Source: Enterobacter sp. Ag1 (GTDB lineage: Bacteria; Pseudomonadota; Gammaproteobacteria; Enterobacterales; Enterobacteriaceae). Taken from it: DNA of 64,000 nt. A model generated the notes under the pieces. It was not told the origin of the DNA and ran no database searches. It saw only the letters and a program-made list of their open reading frames with translations. Positions within the stretch are counted from its first letter, which is position 1; the number at the start of each line of letters is the position of its first letter. Of the stretch, positions 40,998 through 51,941 are shown piece after piece. Position numbers and translations under genes: made by a program. Location: the NCBI GenBank assembly GCA_000277545.1, contig AKXM01000024.1, positions 49,534 to 113,533 of the forward strand, written 5' to 3'.

Positions 40998-43430
40998 ATG
41001 AGTGTTTCAGCACCAGCAGGGACGCCGGTTCGTCAACTGCACAAGTTTGGGGGCAGCAGTCTTGCCGATGTGAAATGTTACCTGCGCGTGGCGGGTATCA
41101 TGACCGAATATTCCAGACCGGGTGACATGATGGTGGTTTCGGCCGCCGGCAGTACCACTAACCAGTTGATTAACTGGCTTAAGCTGAGCCAGAGCGACAG
41201 GCTTTCCGCGCATCAGGTTCAGCAAACGCTGCGCCGCTATCAGAGCGACCTTATTAGCGGTTTATTGCCGCCGGAAGTGGCGGATGGCCTGATTGCCGGG
41301 TTTATCCACGACCTTGAGCGCCTTGCTGTTCTGCTGGACGGTAAAATGACCGATGCCGTTTATGCAGAGGTTGTTGGTCACGGGGAAGTCTGGTCGGCGC
41401 GTTTGATGGCTGCGGTGCTGAATCAGCAGGGCGTTGAAGCCGCCTGGCTGGACGCCCGCGATTTTATGCGTGCTGAACGTGCGGCCCAGCCACAGGTTGA
41501 CGAAGGCCGTTCCTGGCCGCTGCTGCAAAACTTGCTTGCCCAGCACCCGAATAAACGCCTGGTTGTGACCGGTTTTATCTGCAGCAATGAAGCGGGTGAA
41601 ACTGTGCTGCTGGGGCGTAACGGTTCTGACTATTCAGCGACGCAGATTGGCGCGCTGGCTGGCGTTTCTCGCGTAACTATCTGGAGCGACGTGGCCGGGG
41701 TTTACAGCGCGGATCCGCGTAAAGTGAAAGATGCCTGCCTGTTGCCTCTGCTACGTCTGGATGAAGCCAGCGAGCTGGCTCGTCTTGCCGCGCCGGTGCT
41801 ACACGCTCGTACATTACAGCCCGTATCCGGCAGCGATATCGACCTGCAACTGCGCTGCAGCTATTCGCCAGAGCAAGGTTCGACCCGTATTGAGCGCGTT
41901 CTGGCGTCCGGCACGGGTGCCCGGATTGTCACCAGTCACGACGATGTTTGCCTGATCGAATATCAGGTGCCGTCGCATCAGGATTTCAAGCTGGCGCAAA
42001 AAGAGCTGGATATGATCCTCAAGCGCGGTCAGGTGCGTCCACTGTCGATTGGCGTGCATCCCGATCGTAATTTACTGCAGCTTTGCTACACCTCGGAAGT
42101 CGCCAACAGCGTGCTGCAACTTCTCCAGAATGCCAGCCTGCAGGGCGAGCTTCGTCTGCGTGAAGGCCTGGCGCTGGTGGCAATGGTCGGGGCCGGTGTT
42201 TGCCGTAACCCGCTGCATAGCCACCGTTTCTGGCAGCAGTTGAAAGATCATCCCGTGGAGTTTATCTGGCAGTCGGAAGACGGCATTAGCCTGGTGGCCG
42301 TGCTGCGCGTAGGCCCAACGGAAAGCCTGATTCAGGGGCTACACAAGTCGCTGTTTCGTGCTGAGAAGCGTATCGGTCTGATGCTGTTCGGCAAAGGCAA
42401 CATCGGTTCCCGCTGGCTTGAGCTGTTTGCCCGCGAACAGGAAATTCTCTCCGCCCGTACCGGATTTGAATTTGTGCTGGCTGGCGTGGTGGACAGCAGC
42501 CGTAGCTTGCTGAATTACGACGGTCTGGATGCCAGTCGCGCGTTGGCCTTCTTCAATGATGAGGCAGTTCAGCAGGACGAAGAGTCGCTGTTCCTGTGGA
42601 TGCGGGCTCATCCGTATGATGATTTAGTGGTACTGGACGTGACCGCCAGCGAGCAGCTCGCCGATCAATACCTGGACTTCGCCAGCCATGGCTTCCATGT
42701 GATCAGCGCCAATAAGCTTGCCGGCGCAGGGAACGGCCAGAAGTATCGCCAGATTCGTGATGCGTTTGAGAAAACGGGCAGGCACTGGCTGTATAACGCC
42801 ACGGTGGGCGCAGGGCTGCCGGTTAACCATACGGTTCGCGACCTGCGTGACAGCGGCGATGCTATTCTGGCTATCAGCGGTATTTTCTCGGGGACGCTTT
42901 CATGGCTGTTCCTGCAGTTTGACGGCACAGTGCCGTTTACTGAACTGGTTGATCAGGCCTGGCAGCAGGGGCTAACCGAGCCAGATCCGCGCGTGGACCT
43001 GTCCGGTAAAGACGTCATGCGTAAGCTGGTGATCCTGGCCCGTGAGGCGGGTTATGACATCGAGCCGGATCAGGTCCGTGTGGAATCTCTGGTGCCCGCA
43101 GGTTGTGAAGGCGGCTCCATTGACCATTTCTTTGAAAACGGTGATGAGCTGAACGAGCAAATGCTGCAGCGGCTCGAGGCGGCCCAGGAGATGGGGCTGG
43201 TGCTGCGTTATGTGGCCCGGTTTGATGCGAACGGCAAGGCTCGCGTGGGGGTTGAAGCCGTGCGGGCAGAGCATCCGCTTGCCGCTCTGCTGCCGTGTGA
43301 CAACGTCTTCGCGATTGAAAGCCGCTGGTACCGTGACAACCCGCTGGTGATCCGCGGGCCTGGCGCCGGGCGCGATGTTACCGCCGGGGCCATTCAGTCC
43401 GATCTGAACCGCCTGGCACAACTGCTGTAG
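40998..43430 (+). CDS. metL: Bifunctional aspartokinase II / homoserine dehydrogenase II
   Basis: 810-residue fusion: N-terminal aspartokinase (about 1-250, starting HKFGGSSLADVKC, with GRNGSDYSA), a central ACT-like region (about 300-450, not known to bind an amino acid in this isozyme), and C-terminal homoserine dehydrogenase with NAD(P) motif GKGNIGSRW near residue 463. It supplies homoserine for methionine; control is through MetJ. Confidence 0.98.
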   Translation: MSVSAPAGTPVRQLHKFGGSSLADVKCYLRVAGIMTEYSRPGDMMVVSAAGSTTNQLINWLKLSQSDRLSAHQVQQTLRRYQSDLISGLLPPEVADGLIAGFIHDLERLAVLLDGKMTDAVYAEVVGHGEVWSARLMAAVLNQQGVEAAWLDARDFMRAERAAQPQVDEGRSWPLLQNLLAQHPNKRLVVTGFICSNEAGETVLLGRNGSDYSATQIGALAGVSRVTIWSDVAGVYSADPRKVKDACLLPLLRLDEASELARLAAPVLHARTLQPVSGSDIDLQLRCSYSPEQGSTRIERVLASGTGARIVTSHDDVCLIEYQVPSHQDFKLAQKELDMILKRGQVRPLSIGVHPDRNLLQLCYTSEVANSVLQLLQNASLQGELRLREGLALVAMVGAGVCRNPLHSHRFWQQLKDHPVEFIWQSEDGISLVAVLRVGPTESLIQGLHKSLFRAEKRIGLMLFGKGNIGSRWLELFAREQEILSARTGFEFVLAGVVDSSRSLLNYDGLDASRALAFFNDEAVQQDEESLFLWMRAHPYDDLVVLDVTASEQLADQYLDFASHGFHVISANKLAGAGNGQKYRQIRDAFEKTGRHWLYNATVGAGLPVNHTVRDLRDSGDAILAISGIFSGTLSWLFLQFDGTVPFTELVDQAWQQGLTEPDPRVDLSGKDVMRKLVILAREAGYDIEPDQVRVESLVPAGCEGGSIDHFFENGDELNEQMLQRLEAAQEMGLVLRYVARFDANGKARVGVEAVRAEHPLAALLPCDNVFAIESRWYRDNPLVIRGPGAGRDVTAGAIQSDLNRLAQLL

Positions 43431-43440
43431 TTTCTTTCCC

Positions 43441-43473
43441 GCACTCTCTTTCTTTGGAAGAGAGTGCGTTTTC
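43441..43473 (+). terminator. metBL terminator
   Basis: Perfect 10-bp stem GCACTCTCTT/AAGAGAGTGC, 7-nt loop, followed by GTTTTCC. Confidence 0.85.
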
Positions 43474-43590
43474 CTGCATGTCCCTTTCTCCGTTTCTCCT
43501 GAAAAAAATTCATCTTATGTGAGAATTCCTCCACATTTTGTGGTGACATTTTCATTGACGACTTTCGCCTTTTCGGTCATCTTTCTATCT

Positions 43591-43606
43591 GGACGTCTAA
43601 ACGTCT
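43591..43606. promoter_or_regulatory. Met boxes upstream of metF
   Basis: Two contiguous 8-mers, GGACGTCT and AAACGTCT, each match seven of eight positions of AGACGTCT; flanking 8-mers are weak. They lie 55 bp before metF. Confidence 0.9.
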
Positions 43607-43648
43607 GGATAGCAATAAAACGCCACCACACGATAACGATGCGATTGA

Positions 43649-44551
<903 letters not shown>

Positions 44552-44569
44552 ACATTGATTTCACATTAA

Positions 44570-44602
44570 AAAAGCCCCGTTCAACTGTGAGCGGGGCTTT
44601 TT
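44570..44602. terminator. Bidirectional terminator metF / cptA
   Basis: Stem AGCCCCG/CGGGGCT (44573-44579, 44592-44598) with A-run left and T-run right. Confidence 0.88.
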
Positions 44603-44621
44603 ACTTTACGGGCTAAAAGCG

Positions 44622-46355
44622 TTACTGATTACTGCCGCTATCGCCGTAAGGCAGCGCATCGTAATCCCGCAGCGCATTTTTATCATACGGGTTACCAATC
44701 CAGCGGGTCGCTTCGACAAACTGCGGGCTGGTGATGGCCCGTGTTGCGTCGTAGCCGTCATAGCTTAAACCGGCTAAATCAGACCAGGTATGAATCAGTT
44801 CTGAGCTGCTGTATTTGCGGTTTATATCTCCCGAGAAGTCACGCGGGTGGGCCTGCTGCCAGGTCGGTGACGTCCAGACGATGAACGGGATGGTGTACAT
44901 ATGACGCGTAGGTTTGTTTTCGTTACGCCCCTGGGTCTGATGCGGCGGTGTGTCGTAAACCTCTTCCCCGTGGTCAGAGAAATAGAGCAGGAAGCCGTTA
45001 GGATCGCTGGCCTTGTAGTCTTTGATCAGCGTGGAAACCACGTGGTCGTTAAACAGGTTGGCGTTATCGTAACTGTTGTAGGATTCTTGCTGATCTTTGG
45101 TTAATCCAGCCGGTAAATCGTCCGTTTTACCATCAAACTTGTTCCAGTTTTCCGGGTAGCGGAAGTCATACCGAATATGCGTGCCGAGCAGGTGCACAAT
45201 AATGAATTTTTTCGGTGCAGGGTCGGCCAGAACCTCTTTAAACGGCGCGAGGACGTTCGTGTCGTATTCGCGCGCGCTCTGGGTACGCTGCTGGTTCATA
45301 TAATATTGTTTGTCAGTCTGCTTTGAGAATACGGCCAGCATGGTGTTGCGTTCGGTCATGGTCTGCTGGTTAGTGATCCAGAAGGTTTTGTACCCGGCCT
45401 GCTTCATCAGGTTCATCAGCGAAGGCTTAGTCAGGTAGAGATCCGGATCTTTCTCGTCTGCAAACGTCAGCGCCTGCTGCAGAATTTCAATGGTGTAAGG
45501 ACGTGAAGTGACGACGTCGTTAAACACCGTCATTTGCGGGTCAGTTTTATGCAACTCATCCAGCTCTGGCGTTGTCTGGCGGTGGTAGCCGTACAGGCTC
45601 ATGCGGCCACGCTGCGTTGACTCACCAATAACCAGTACCAAAGTGCGCGGCGCATTACCGGAGGCGTCTTTCAGGTTAGCCAACGGCGGCAGCGCATTGT
45701 TGGACGTTAGCAGGTTATTCAGGCTGTCCAACTGCTGGCGATATTCGGTATAGGCGACGATAAACTGCCAGGGGGCCGCAGGCTCAAGGCGATAAGAAAT
45801 ACTGGAGAAGGATTCGCCAAGGCTGCGTTTGTTGATAAGCCACTCTTTACCCACCGGATTGAGCACCAGGCCGAACAGGATGGCGAAGGAAACCAACCAG
45901 CGCCACGGGTTTGGAATATAAACCGGGCGCAGACGGGTCCAAAGAAAGATGGCACCCAGCGTATAGGCAACCGCAATGAGCAGCAGCTTCAGGCTGAAAT
46001 ACTGACTCAGGTATTCGCTGGCCTCGCTGGCGTTTGTTTCGAACATCACAAACAGAACGCTTTGCGAGAACTCCTGCCCGTAGACAACGTAGTAACCCAG
46101 GGCGGCGATTGAGGCTGCCCAAAGGATAACGCCAATAAAGGCGGCAATAATGCGCGTACGCTGTGGAAACAGAAATACAGGAATAAACCACAGAGAGCTA
46201 AACAGTAAGGAGTCACGCAGCCCTGTTGTACCGCTGTAGCCTGTTGTTAAGATGGCAATCTGCAAAACCGAGGAAAAATACCAAAAGTAGAGTAAAACCC
46301 ATCCAAGGGCTTTAATGCTGAACTTACGTTCAGACTGTTTCAATGTGAAGTGCAT
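44622..46355 (-). CDS. cptA: LPS heptose-I phosphoethanolamine transferase CptA/EptC
   Basis: 577-residue inner-membrane enzyme that adds phosphoethanolamine to heptose I of the LPS core. About five N-terminal membrane helices (within residues 15-165), then a periplasmic alkaline-phosphatase-like domain with metal-site GEST (near 244-247), the nucleophile-region VTSRPYT (about 282-288) and DHGEEVYD. Same length as, and closely similar to, E. coli EptC (YijP). Phased PmrA-like half-sites stand upstream. Confidence 0.95.
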   Translation of the reverse strand: MHFTLKQSERKFSIKALGWVLLYFWYFSSVLQIAILTTGYSGTTGLRDSLLFSSLWFIPVFLFPQRTRIIAAFIGVILWAASIAALGYYVVYGQEFSQSVLFVMFETNASEASEYLSQYFSLKLLLIAVAYTLGAIFLWTRLRPVYIPNPWRWLVSFAILFGLVLNPVGKEWLINKRSLGESFSSISYRLEPAAPWQFIVAYTEYRQQLDSLNNLLTSNNALPPLANLKDASGNAPRTLVLVIGESTQRGRMSLYGYHRQTTPELDELHKTDPQMTVFNDVVTSRPYTIEILQQALTFADEKDPDLYLTKPSLMNLMKQAGYKTFWITNQQTMTERNTMLAVFSKQTDKQYYMNQQRTQSAREYDTNVLAPFKEVLADPAPKKFIIVHLLGTHIRYDFRYPENWNKFDGKTDDLPAGLTKDQQESYNSYDNANLFNDHVVSTLIKDYKASDPNGFLLYFSDHGEEVYDTPPHQTQGRNENKPTRHMYTIPFIVWTSPTWQQAHPRDFSGDINRKYSSSELIHTWSDLAGLSYDGYDATRAITSPQFVEATRWIGNPYDKNALRDYDALPYGDSGSNQ

Positions 46356-46375
46356 ACTCTTGCCTGTGCTATTAA

Positions 46376-46418
46376 ATTATCATTAACCGTAATGAGAAAA
46401 CCTTAAGTAAGCCTTAGT
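46376..46418 (-). promoter_or_regulatory. cptA promoter with PmrA/BasR-like half-sites
   Basis: On the minus strand ACTAAG-N5-CTTAAG-N5-CTCATT (plus 46418 down to 46391): three half-sites of YTTAAK type at exact 11-bp steps, the central one perfect and the others four of six. The -10 GATAAT (plus 46376-46381) lies 9 bp beyond, so the sites cover the -35, as at PmrA-activated promoters. Confidence 0.6.
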
Positions 46419-46447
46419 TATGAACGCTACGGTGGCTTGTACTCACG

Positions 46448-46479
46448 AAAAAAGTCACCCATTGCTGGATGACTTTTGC
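46448..46479. terminator. Hairpin with T-runs on both sides, cptA-ppc gap
   Basis: Stem AAAAGTCA/TGACTTTT (46450-46457, 46470-46477) with an inner CC/GG part. It can act as terminator on either strand; on the minus strand it is a second terminator about 200 nt beyond that of ppc. The rest of this 340-bp gap (46480-46650) has no supported gene. Confidence 0.6.
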
Positions 46480-46651
46480 GCACAATATAGAAAATGTGTC
46501 GGAATAATGACAGCGTAATTTCAGGCTTGTTCCGGGGATATTTATACGGCCAATGCTTTTGGTTTTTTGTTGTTTATTTGTTGAAGATGGCGGGGGCAAT
46601 AAACGTGTTAAGTACGTTGAGTGGCGATGAGCGTTTTCACTAGTTAGAAAT

Positions 46652-46674
46652 AAAAACCCCCGCGTTTGCGGGGG
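46652..46674 (-). terminator. ppc terminator
   Basis: Perfect 7-bp stem CCCCCGC/GCGGGGG, loop GTTT; on the minus strand followed by TTTTT. Confidence 0.9.
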
Positions 46675-46695
46675 AAATGACAAAGCTAAAAAATC

Positions 46696-49347
46696 TTAGC
46701 CGGTATTACGCATCCCGGCGGCAACCCCGGCGATGGTGACCATCAGGGCTTGCTCTACGCGGGCATCAGGCGCTTCGCCTTTCTCTTCCGATTGGCGCGA
46801 GCGGTGCAGCAGTTCGGCCTGCAGGACGTTCAGCGGATCGGTATAGATATTACGCAGGGTAATCGACTCGGCAATCCACGGTAAATCTTCCATCAGGTGT
46901 GAGTCGTTGGCGATATCCAGCACGACTTTGATGTCGGCTTCCAGCTGGTCACGTAGTTGTTTGCCCAGTTTCCACAGCTCTGGCTTCACCAGGCGCTGAT
47001 CGTAGTATTCCGCCAGCCAAAGGTCGGCTTTGGCAAACACCATCTCCAGCATGCCAAGGCGAGTGGAGAAGAACGGCCAGTCGCGGCACATTGTTTCCAG
47101 CTCGCTTTGCTTGCCTTCTTCCACGACCTTTTGCAGCGCCGCGCCTGCGCCCAGCCAGGCCGGCAGCATCAGGCGGTTTTGGGTCCAGGCGAAGATCCAC
47201 GGGATCGCACGTAAAGATTCTACCCCGCCGTTTGGACGACGTTTAGCTGGGCGAGAGCCCAACGGCAGTTTGCCCAATTCCAGCTCCGGCGTGGCGGAAC
47301 GGAAATACGGCACGAAGTCTGTGTTCTCGCGAATATAGCCGCGATACATCTCGCAGGACGTCGCAGAAAGTGAGTTCATGATCTGAATCCACTCTTTCTT
47401 CGGCTCTGGCGGCGGCAGCAGGTTAGCTTCAAGGATCGCGCTGGTGTAGAGCGACAGGCTGCTGATGGTGATTTCTGGCAGGCCGTATTTAAAGCGAATC
47501 ATCTCACCTTGCTCGGTGACGCGCAGGCCACCTTTCAGGCTGCCTGGTGGCTGAGAAAGCAGAGCTGCGTGCGCTGGCGCACCGCCACGGCCAATGGAGC
47601 CGCCGCGCCCGTGGAATAACGTCAGGGCGATACCGGCTTTCTCACAGGTTTTGATCAGCGCATCTTGCGCTTCATATTGCGCCCAGGATGCGGCCATCAC
47701 GCCAGCATCTTTCGCCGAGTCGGAATAGCCAATCATCACCATCTGTTTGCCCTGGATAAAGCCACGGTACCAGTCGATATTCAGCAACTGGGTCATGACG
47801 TCGTCGGCGTTATTCAGGTCGTCGAGGGTTTCAAACAGTGGCGCAACCGGCAGGGCGAAGGTACAGCCCGCTTCTTTCAGCAGCAGGTGAACGGCCAGCA
47901 CGTCTGACGGCGTCTTGGCCATCGAAATAACGTAGGCAGCAATGGAACCGCGTGGCGCTTCGGCTACCACTTTGCAGGTTTCCAGCACTTCCTGAGTGTC
48001 AGCGCTTGGCTCCCACTGGCGAGGCAGCAGAGGGCGCTTGGAGTTCAGTTCGCGGATCAGGAAGGCTTGTTTATCAGCCTCTGACCAGCTTTCGTAGTCG
48101 CCGATGCCAAGATAGCGGGTCATTTCGCCCAGCGCTTCGCTGTGGCGCGTGCTTTCCTGGCGAATATCAATGCGTACCAGCGGCACGCCGAAGCATTTCA
48201 CGCGGCGCAGGGTGTCCAGCAACTGCCCGTTAGCGATGATGCCCATGCCGCAGGCCTGCAGGGATTGATAACAGGCGTAGAGCGGATCCCAAAGCTGCTC
48301 GTTTTGAATGAGCAGACCTTCCGGCTTCGGCAGACGCTGGCCTTTCAGGCGGGCTTCAAGCCAGGCCTGGGTGGAGAGCAGCTGCTGGCGCAGGCCTTTC
48401 ATGATGTGGCGATAAGGTTCCTGGCCCGCATCCGGCCCTGCCAGTTCGCTAAGCTCCGCCGTGCATTCCACCATCGACAGCTCGGAAACCAGGACCGCGA
48501 TATCGCGCAGGAACAGGTCGGTGGCTTTCCAGCGGCTGAGAAGCAGGACGTGACGGGTGATTTCGGACGTTACGTTCGGGTTGCCGTCGCGGTCGCCGCC
48601 CATCCAGGAGGTAAAGCGTACCGGGACGAAGTCCACCGGCAGTTTGTAATTCAGATTCTCTTCGAGCTGTTCGTTAAGCTCACGCAGGTAGTTTGGCACC
48701 CCTTCCCACAGACTGTTTTCTACCACCGCGAAGCCCCATTTGGCTTCGTCGACCGGGGAAGGGCGATGCTTACGAATTTCGTCGGTATGCCATGCCTGAG
48801 CAACCAGCTGACGCAGGCGGCGCATGATTTGGTTGCGCTCGTAGTCGGCGAGATCGCTGTGGTCGAGCTGCTTCAGACAGCTGTTCACTTCGACCAGTTT
48901 ATGAATCAGGGTACGGCGAGTGATCTCGGTAGGGTGAGCGGTGAGCACCAGCTCCAGAGAGAGAGACTCAACGGCTGCCCGAATGTCTGCTTCGCTGATG
49001 CTCGGCTGACTTTTCAGTTTTTGCAGCGTTTTAGCGATGACTTCTGGGTTGCTGGCCGCTTCGCCCGTCGCGGAGATGCTGTGGTACTGCTCTGCGGTGT
49101 TGGCAAGATTAAGAAACTGGCTAAAGGCGCGGGCGACGGGGAGCAGTTCATCATTTGAGAGGTTCTGCAGCGTGCTCAGCAGCTCCTGACGATTGGCTTC
49201 ATTACCGGCGCGGGAGGACTTGGATAACTTACGGATCGTTTCTACGCGGTCGAGGATATTTTCTCCCAGCGCATCTTTGATGGTATCTCCGAGCAGTTTT
49301 CCGAGCATGCTGACATTACTTCGCAAAGCAGAATAGCGTTCGTTCAT
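46696..49347 (-). CDS. ppc: Phosphoenolpyruvate carboxylase
   Basis: 883-residue enzyme that carboxylates PEP to oxaloacetate, the main anaplerotic reaction on glucose. Catalytic His138 ([11 protein letters not shown]), the glycine-rich loop [10 protein letters not shown] and the C-terminal MRNTG are present. ATG at 49347 ([10 protein letters not shown]) gives the exact E. coli length. In E. coli it is activated by acetyl-CoA and inhibited by aspartate. Lies between cptA and argE on the same strand. Confidence 0.98.
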   Translation of the reverse strand: MNERYSALRSNVSMLGKLLGDTIKDALGENILDRVETIRKLSKSSRAGNEANRQELLSTLQNLSNDELLPVARAFSQFLNLANTAEQYHSISATGEAASNPEVIAKTLQKLKSQPSISEADIRAAVESLSLELVLTAHPTEITRRTLIHKLVEVNSCLKQLDHSDLADYERNQIMRRLRQLVAQAWHTDEIRKHRPSPVDEAKWGFAVVENSLWEGVPNYLRELNEQLEENLNYKLPVDFVPVRFTSWMGGDRDGNPNVTSEITRHVLLLSRWKATDLFLRDIAVLVSELSMVECTAELSELAGPDAGQEPYRHIMKGLRQQLLSTQAWLEARLKGQRLPKPEGLLIQNEQLWDPLYACYQSLQACGMGIIANGQLLDTLRRVKCFGVPLVRIDIRQESTRHSEALGEMTRYLGIGDYESWSEADKQAFLIRELNSKRPLLPRQWEPSADTQEVLETCKVVAEAPRGSIAAYVISMAKTPSDVLAVHLLLKEAGCTFALPVAPLFETLDDLNNADDVMTQLLNIDWYRGFIQGKQMVMIGYSDSAKDAGVMAASWAQYEAQDALIKTCEKAGIALTLFHGRGGSIGRGGAPAHAALLSQPPGSLKGGLRVTEQGEMIRFKYGLPEITISSLSLYTSAILEANLLPPPEPKKEWIQIMNSLSATSCEMYRGYIRENTDFVPYFRSATPELELGKLPLGSRPAKRRPNGGVESLRAIPWIFAWTQNRLMLPAWLGAGAALQKVVEEGKQSELETMCRDWPFFSTRLGMLEMVFAKADLWLAEYYDQRLVKPELWKLGKQLRDQLEADIKVVLDIANDSHLMEDLPWIAESITLRNIYTDPLNVLQAELLHRSRQSEEKGEAPDARVEQALMVTIAGVAAGMRNTG

Positions 49348-49547
49348 ATGACTCCAGCCCAATCTATTATGTAACTTAATTTCACCCGTGAAGGTTCAAC
49401 ACCGCCTTTTATAAAGCCACGTCATAAACCATTCGTCAATTGCTACGAAATCGTTTCAGCAAACGAGGAAATGACGCGAATTTATGAAATTTAATTACCA
49501 ACTTCGCATATAAGCATTTCTTATAGGAATACTGATTATTCCAGATT

Positions 49548-49571
49548 AAAAAGGGGGTAAAACCCCCTTTT
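49548..49571. terminator. argE terminator
   Basis: Stem AAAAGGGGG/CCCCCTTTT (49549-49557, 49563-49571), loop TAAAA; A-run on the left gives T-run on the minus strand. The rest of 49348-49582 is AT-rich DNA upstream of ppc. Confidence 0.85.
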
Positions 49572-49582
49572 ACCGCGATTAA

Positions 49583-50734
49583 TTAATGCCAACAAAAATG
49601 ATGCACTACCTGAGTAATTAACTCCCGGGTTGGCTTGATGAAGCGGGTATCGATGTATTCATCCGGCTGGTGAGCCTGGTTGATGGAGCCAGGACCAAGC
49701 ACCAGCGTTGGGCATACGGTCTGGATAAACGGTGCTTCGGTGCAGTAGTTCACCACTTCCGTTTGCGCGCCGAGCAGTTTCTCAACGACCTGCACGAGCT
49801 GGTGGTCCGGCGGGCATTCGTAGCCTGGAATCGGCGGATGAAGTTCAGAGACCGTCAGGCGACCAGGCCAGCGCTGGCTTACCGGTTCTAATGCTTCGGT
49901 CAGTAAACCGTTCAGATCGTTTAATGTCATACCCGGCAGCGGGCGAATATCCATGTGAAGTTCGCAACATGCACAAATGCGGTTTGCCGCGTCGCCGCCG
50001 TTAATGTGCCCTAAGTTGAGGGTTGGATACGGCACGGTGAAGGCGTCATGGTGATAGCGATCTTTCAGCGTATTGCGCAGCGTGAGAATGTGGCCGATGG
50101 CATCATGCATCAGTTCAATGGCGTTAACGCCACGCGCCGGATCGCTCGAGTGGCCGGACTGCCCCAGAATACGAATGGCATTAGACAAGTGTCCTTTGTG
50201 CGCACGTACCGGCTGTAGCGATGTCGGTTCACCGATGATCGCACAGTCCGGACGAAGCGAGGTTGTTTCAGCGAAATAGCGTGCACCTGCCATGGTGGTC
50301 TCTTCATCGGCGGTGGCCAATATGTAGAGCGGCTTTTTCAGGGTTGTCACATCCACGTCGCGCAGGGCATCCAGAATGAACGCGAAGAACCCTTTCATGT
50401 CGGCGGTACCCAGGCCGTAAAGCTTGTTGTCGTGCTCGGTCAGGGTAAACGGGTCCCGCGTCCAGCGGCCATCGTCGAACGGCACAGTATCGGTGTGCCC
50501 TGCCAGTAACAGGCCGCCAGCGCCCTGGCCGCTGCTCGCCAGCATATTGAATTTATTGCGAGTGCCTGGCACAGGCTGAATTTCGACGTTAAAACCGAGG
50601 TCGCGGAACCAGCCCGCCAGTAAATTGATTAAAGACTCATTGCTTTGATCCAGCGCGCTGTCGGTGGCGCTGATGGAAGGTGTCGCGATCAGGGCGCGGT
50701 AGATCTCGATAAAAGGCGGTAATTTCATCTTCAC
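49583..50734 (-). CDS. argE: Acetylornithine deacetylase
   Basis: 383-residue M20-family metallopeptidase-like enzyme that releases ornithine from N-acetylornithine. Metal ligands are in [12 protein letters not shown] and [11 protein letters not shown], plus the C-terminal [10 protein letters not shown]. The best start is GTG at 50734, which aligns with the E. coli ATG and has AAGG 10 nt upstream; an ATG two codons later is possible. Divergent from argCBGH over a shared ArgR operator. Confidence 0.96.
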   Translation of the reverse strand: MKMKLPPFIEIYRALIATPSISATDSALDQSNESLINLLAGWFRDLGFNVEIQPVPGTRNKFNMLASSGQGAGGLLLAGHTDTVPFDDGRWTRDPFTLTEHDNKLYGLGTADMKGFFAFILDALRDVDVTTLKKPLYILATADEETTMAGARYFAETTSLRPDCAIIGEPTSLQPVRAHKGHLSNAIRILGQSGHSSDPARGVNAIELMHDAIGHILTLRNTLKDRYHHDAFTVPYPTLNLGHINGGDAANRICACCELHMDIRPLPGMTLNDLNGLLTEALEPVSQRWPGRLTVSELHPPIPGYECPPDHQLVQVVEKLLGAQTEVVNYCTEAPFIQTVCPTLVLGPGSINQAHQPDEYIDTRFIKPTRELITQVVHHFCWH

Positions 50735-50760
50735 TGTTGACAGGCCTTAGGTTAGGATAG

Positions 50761-50799
50761 TATCAATATTCATGCATTAATTGTGAATAAAAATACAAT
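50761..50799. promoter_or_regulatory. ArgR operator (two ARG boxes) between argE and argC
   Basis: Two 18-bp ARG boxes, 50761-50778 (15 of 18 matches to TNTGAATWWWWATTCANW) and 50782-50799 (17 of 18), are separated by exactly 3 bp, the spacing needed for one ArgR hexamer. They overlap the divergent promoters. Confidence 0.92.
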
Positions 50800-50920
50800 A
50801 ACGTTGAGCGTAAAGGAACAGTTAAGCGTTCCGGTGAATAAAAAACCACGCTAACGGACGTGGGTGAAAGCGTCAGGCTGGCACTCTGAGCAGACCGAAA
50901 AGACAAGGTGAACGACCCAG

Positions 50921-51925
50921 ATGTTGAATACGCTGATTGTGGGTGCAAGCGGTTATGCAGGCGCAGAGCTTGTAAGCTATTTGAATCGCCATCCTGATAT
51001 GAACATAACCGCTTTGACGGTTTCAGCGCAAAGTTCAGATGCAGGAAAATTGATATCTGATTTGCATCCGCAGTTAAAGGGCATTGTTGATCTGCCGCTG
51101 CAGGCGATGTCCGACATCAGCGAGTTCAGCGAGGGTGTGGATGTGGTGTTCCTCGCCACCGCCCACGAAGTCAGCCACGATCTGGCTCCGCAGTTCCTGG
51201 CGGCAGGCTGCGTGGTGATCGATCTCTCAGGCGCGTTCCGCGTTAACGACCCGGCGTTCTATGAACGTTATTACGGTTTTACCCATCAGCATCCTGAGCT
51301 GCTGGAAAAAGCGGTTTATGGCTTGGCCGAATGGCAGGGTGCTGCGCTCAAAGAGAGCAATTTAATTGCCGTGCCGGGCTGCTATCCGACGGCGTCTCAG
51401 CTGGCGCTGAAGCCGCTGATTGATGCCGATCTGCTGGATTTGAACCAGTGGCCGGTGATCAACGCTACCAGCGGCGTCAGCGGTGCCGGGCGCAAGGCCG
51501 CGATTTCCAACAGCTTCTGCGAAGTTAGCCTGCAGCCTTACGGCGTGTTTAATCATCGCCATCAACCAGAAATCGCTACCCATCTTGGCGCGTCGGTGAT
51601 TTTCACCCCGCACCTCGGCAATTTCCCGCGTGGCATTTTGGCGACGATTACCTGTCGCCTGAAAGCTGGCGTTACGCAGCAGCAGATCGCGGAGACGTTT
51701 ACCCAGGCCTACGGCGACAAGCCGCTGGTTCGCCTGTACGAAAAAGGCGTTCCTGCGCTGAAAAATGTGGTTGGCCTGCCGTTCTGCGACATCGGCTTTG
51801 CCGTGCAGGATGAGCACCTGATTGTTGTTGCCACCGAGGATAACCTGCTGAAAGGTGCCGCGGCGCAGGCAGTACAGTGTCTTAATATTCGTTTTGGCTT
51901 TGCCGAAACGCAGTCCCTTATTTAA
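50921..51925 (+). CDS. argC: N-acetyl-gamma-glutamyl-phosphate reductase
   Basis: 334-residue NADPH enzyme of arginine synthesis, third step. The dinucleotide motif is [10 protein letters not shown] and the active-site Cys is Cys154 (VPGCYPTA). First gene of argCBGH, 16 nt before argB. Confidence 0.98.
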   Translation: MLNTLIVGASGYAGAELVSYLNRHPDMNITALTVSAQSSDAGKLISDLHPQLKGIVDLPLQAMSDISEFSEGVDVVFLATAHEVSHDLAPQFLAAGCVVIDLSGAFRVNDPAFYERYYGFTHQHPELLEKAVYGLAEWQGAALKESNLIAVPGCYPTASQLALKPLIDADLLDLNQWPVINATSGVSGAGRKAAISNSFCEVSLQPYGVFNHRHQPEIATHLGASVIFTPHLGNFPRGILATITCRLKAGVTQQQIAETFTQAYGDKPLVRLYEKGVPALKNVVGLPFCDIGFAVQDEHLIVVATEDNLLKGAAAQAVQCLNIRFGFAETQSLI

Positions 51926-51941
51926 CCGTCGGTCGGGTGAA

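Noticed and set aside
46414..46683. 89-codon open frame on the minus strand in the cptA-ppc gap
   Set aside because: It contains both terminator hairpins, has no ribosome-binding site and a low-complexity product without family resemblance.
48142..49158. 338-codon open frame opposite ppc
   Set aside because: Fully inside conserved ppc on the other strand and without family features; codon-bias shadow.
50763..50948. 61-codon open frame on the minus strand between argE and argC
   Set aside because: It covers the ARG boxes and the start of argC; not a credible gene.
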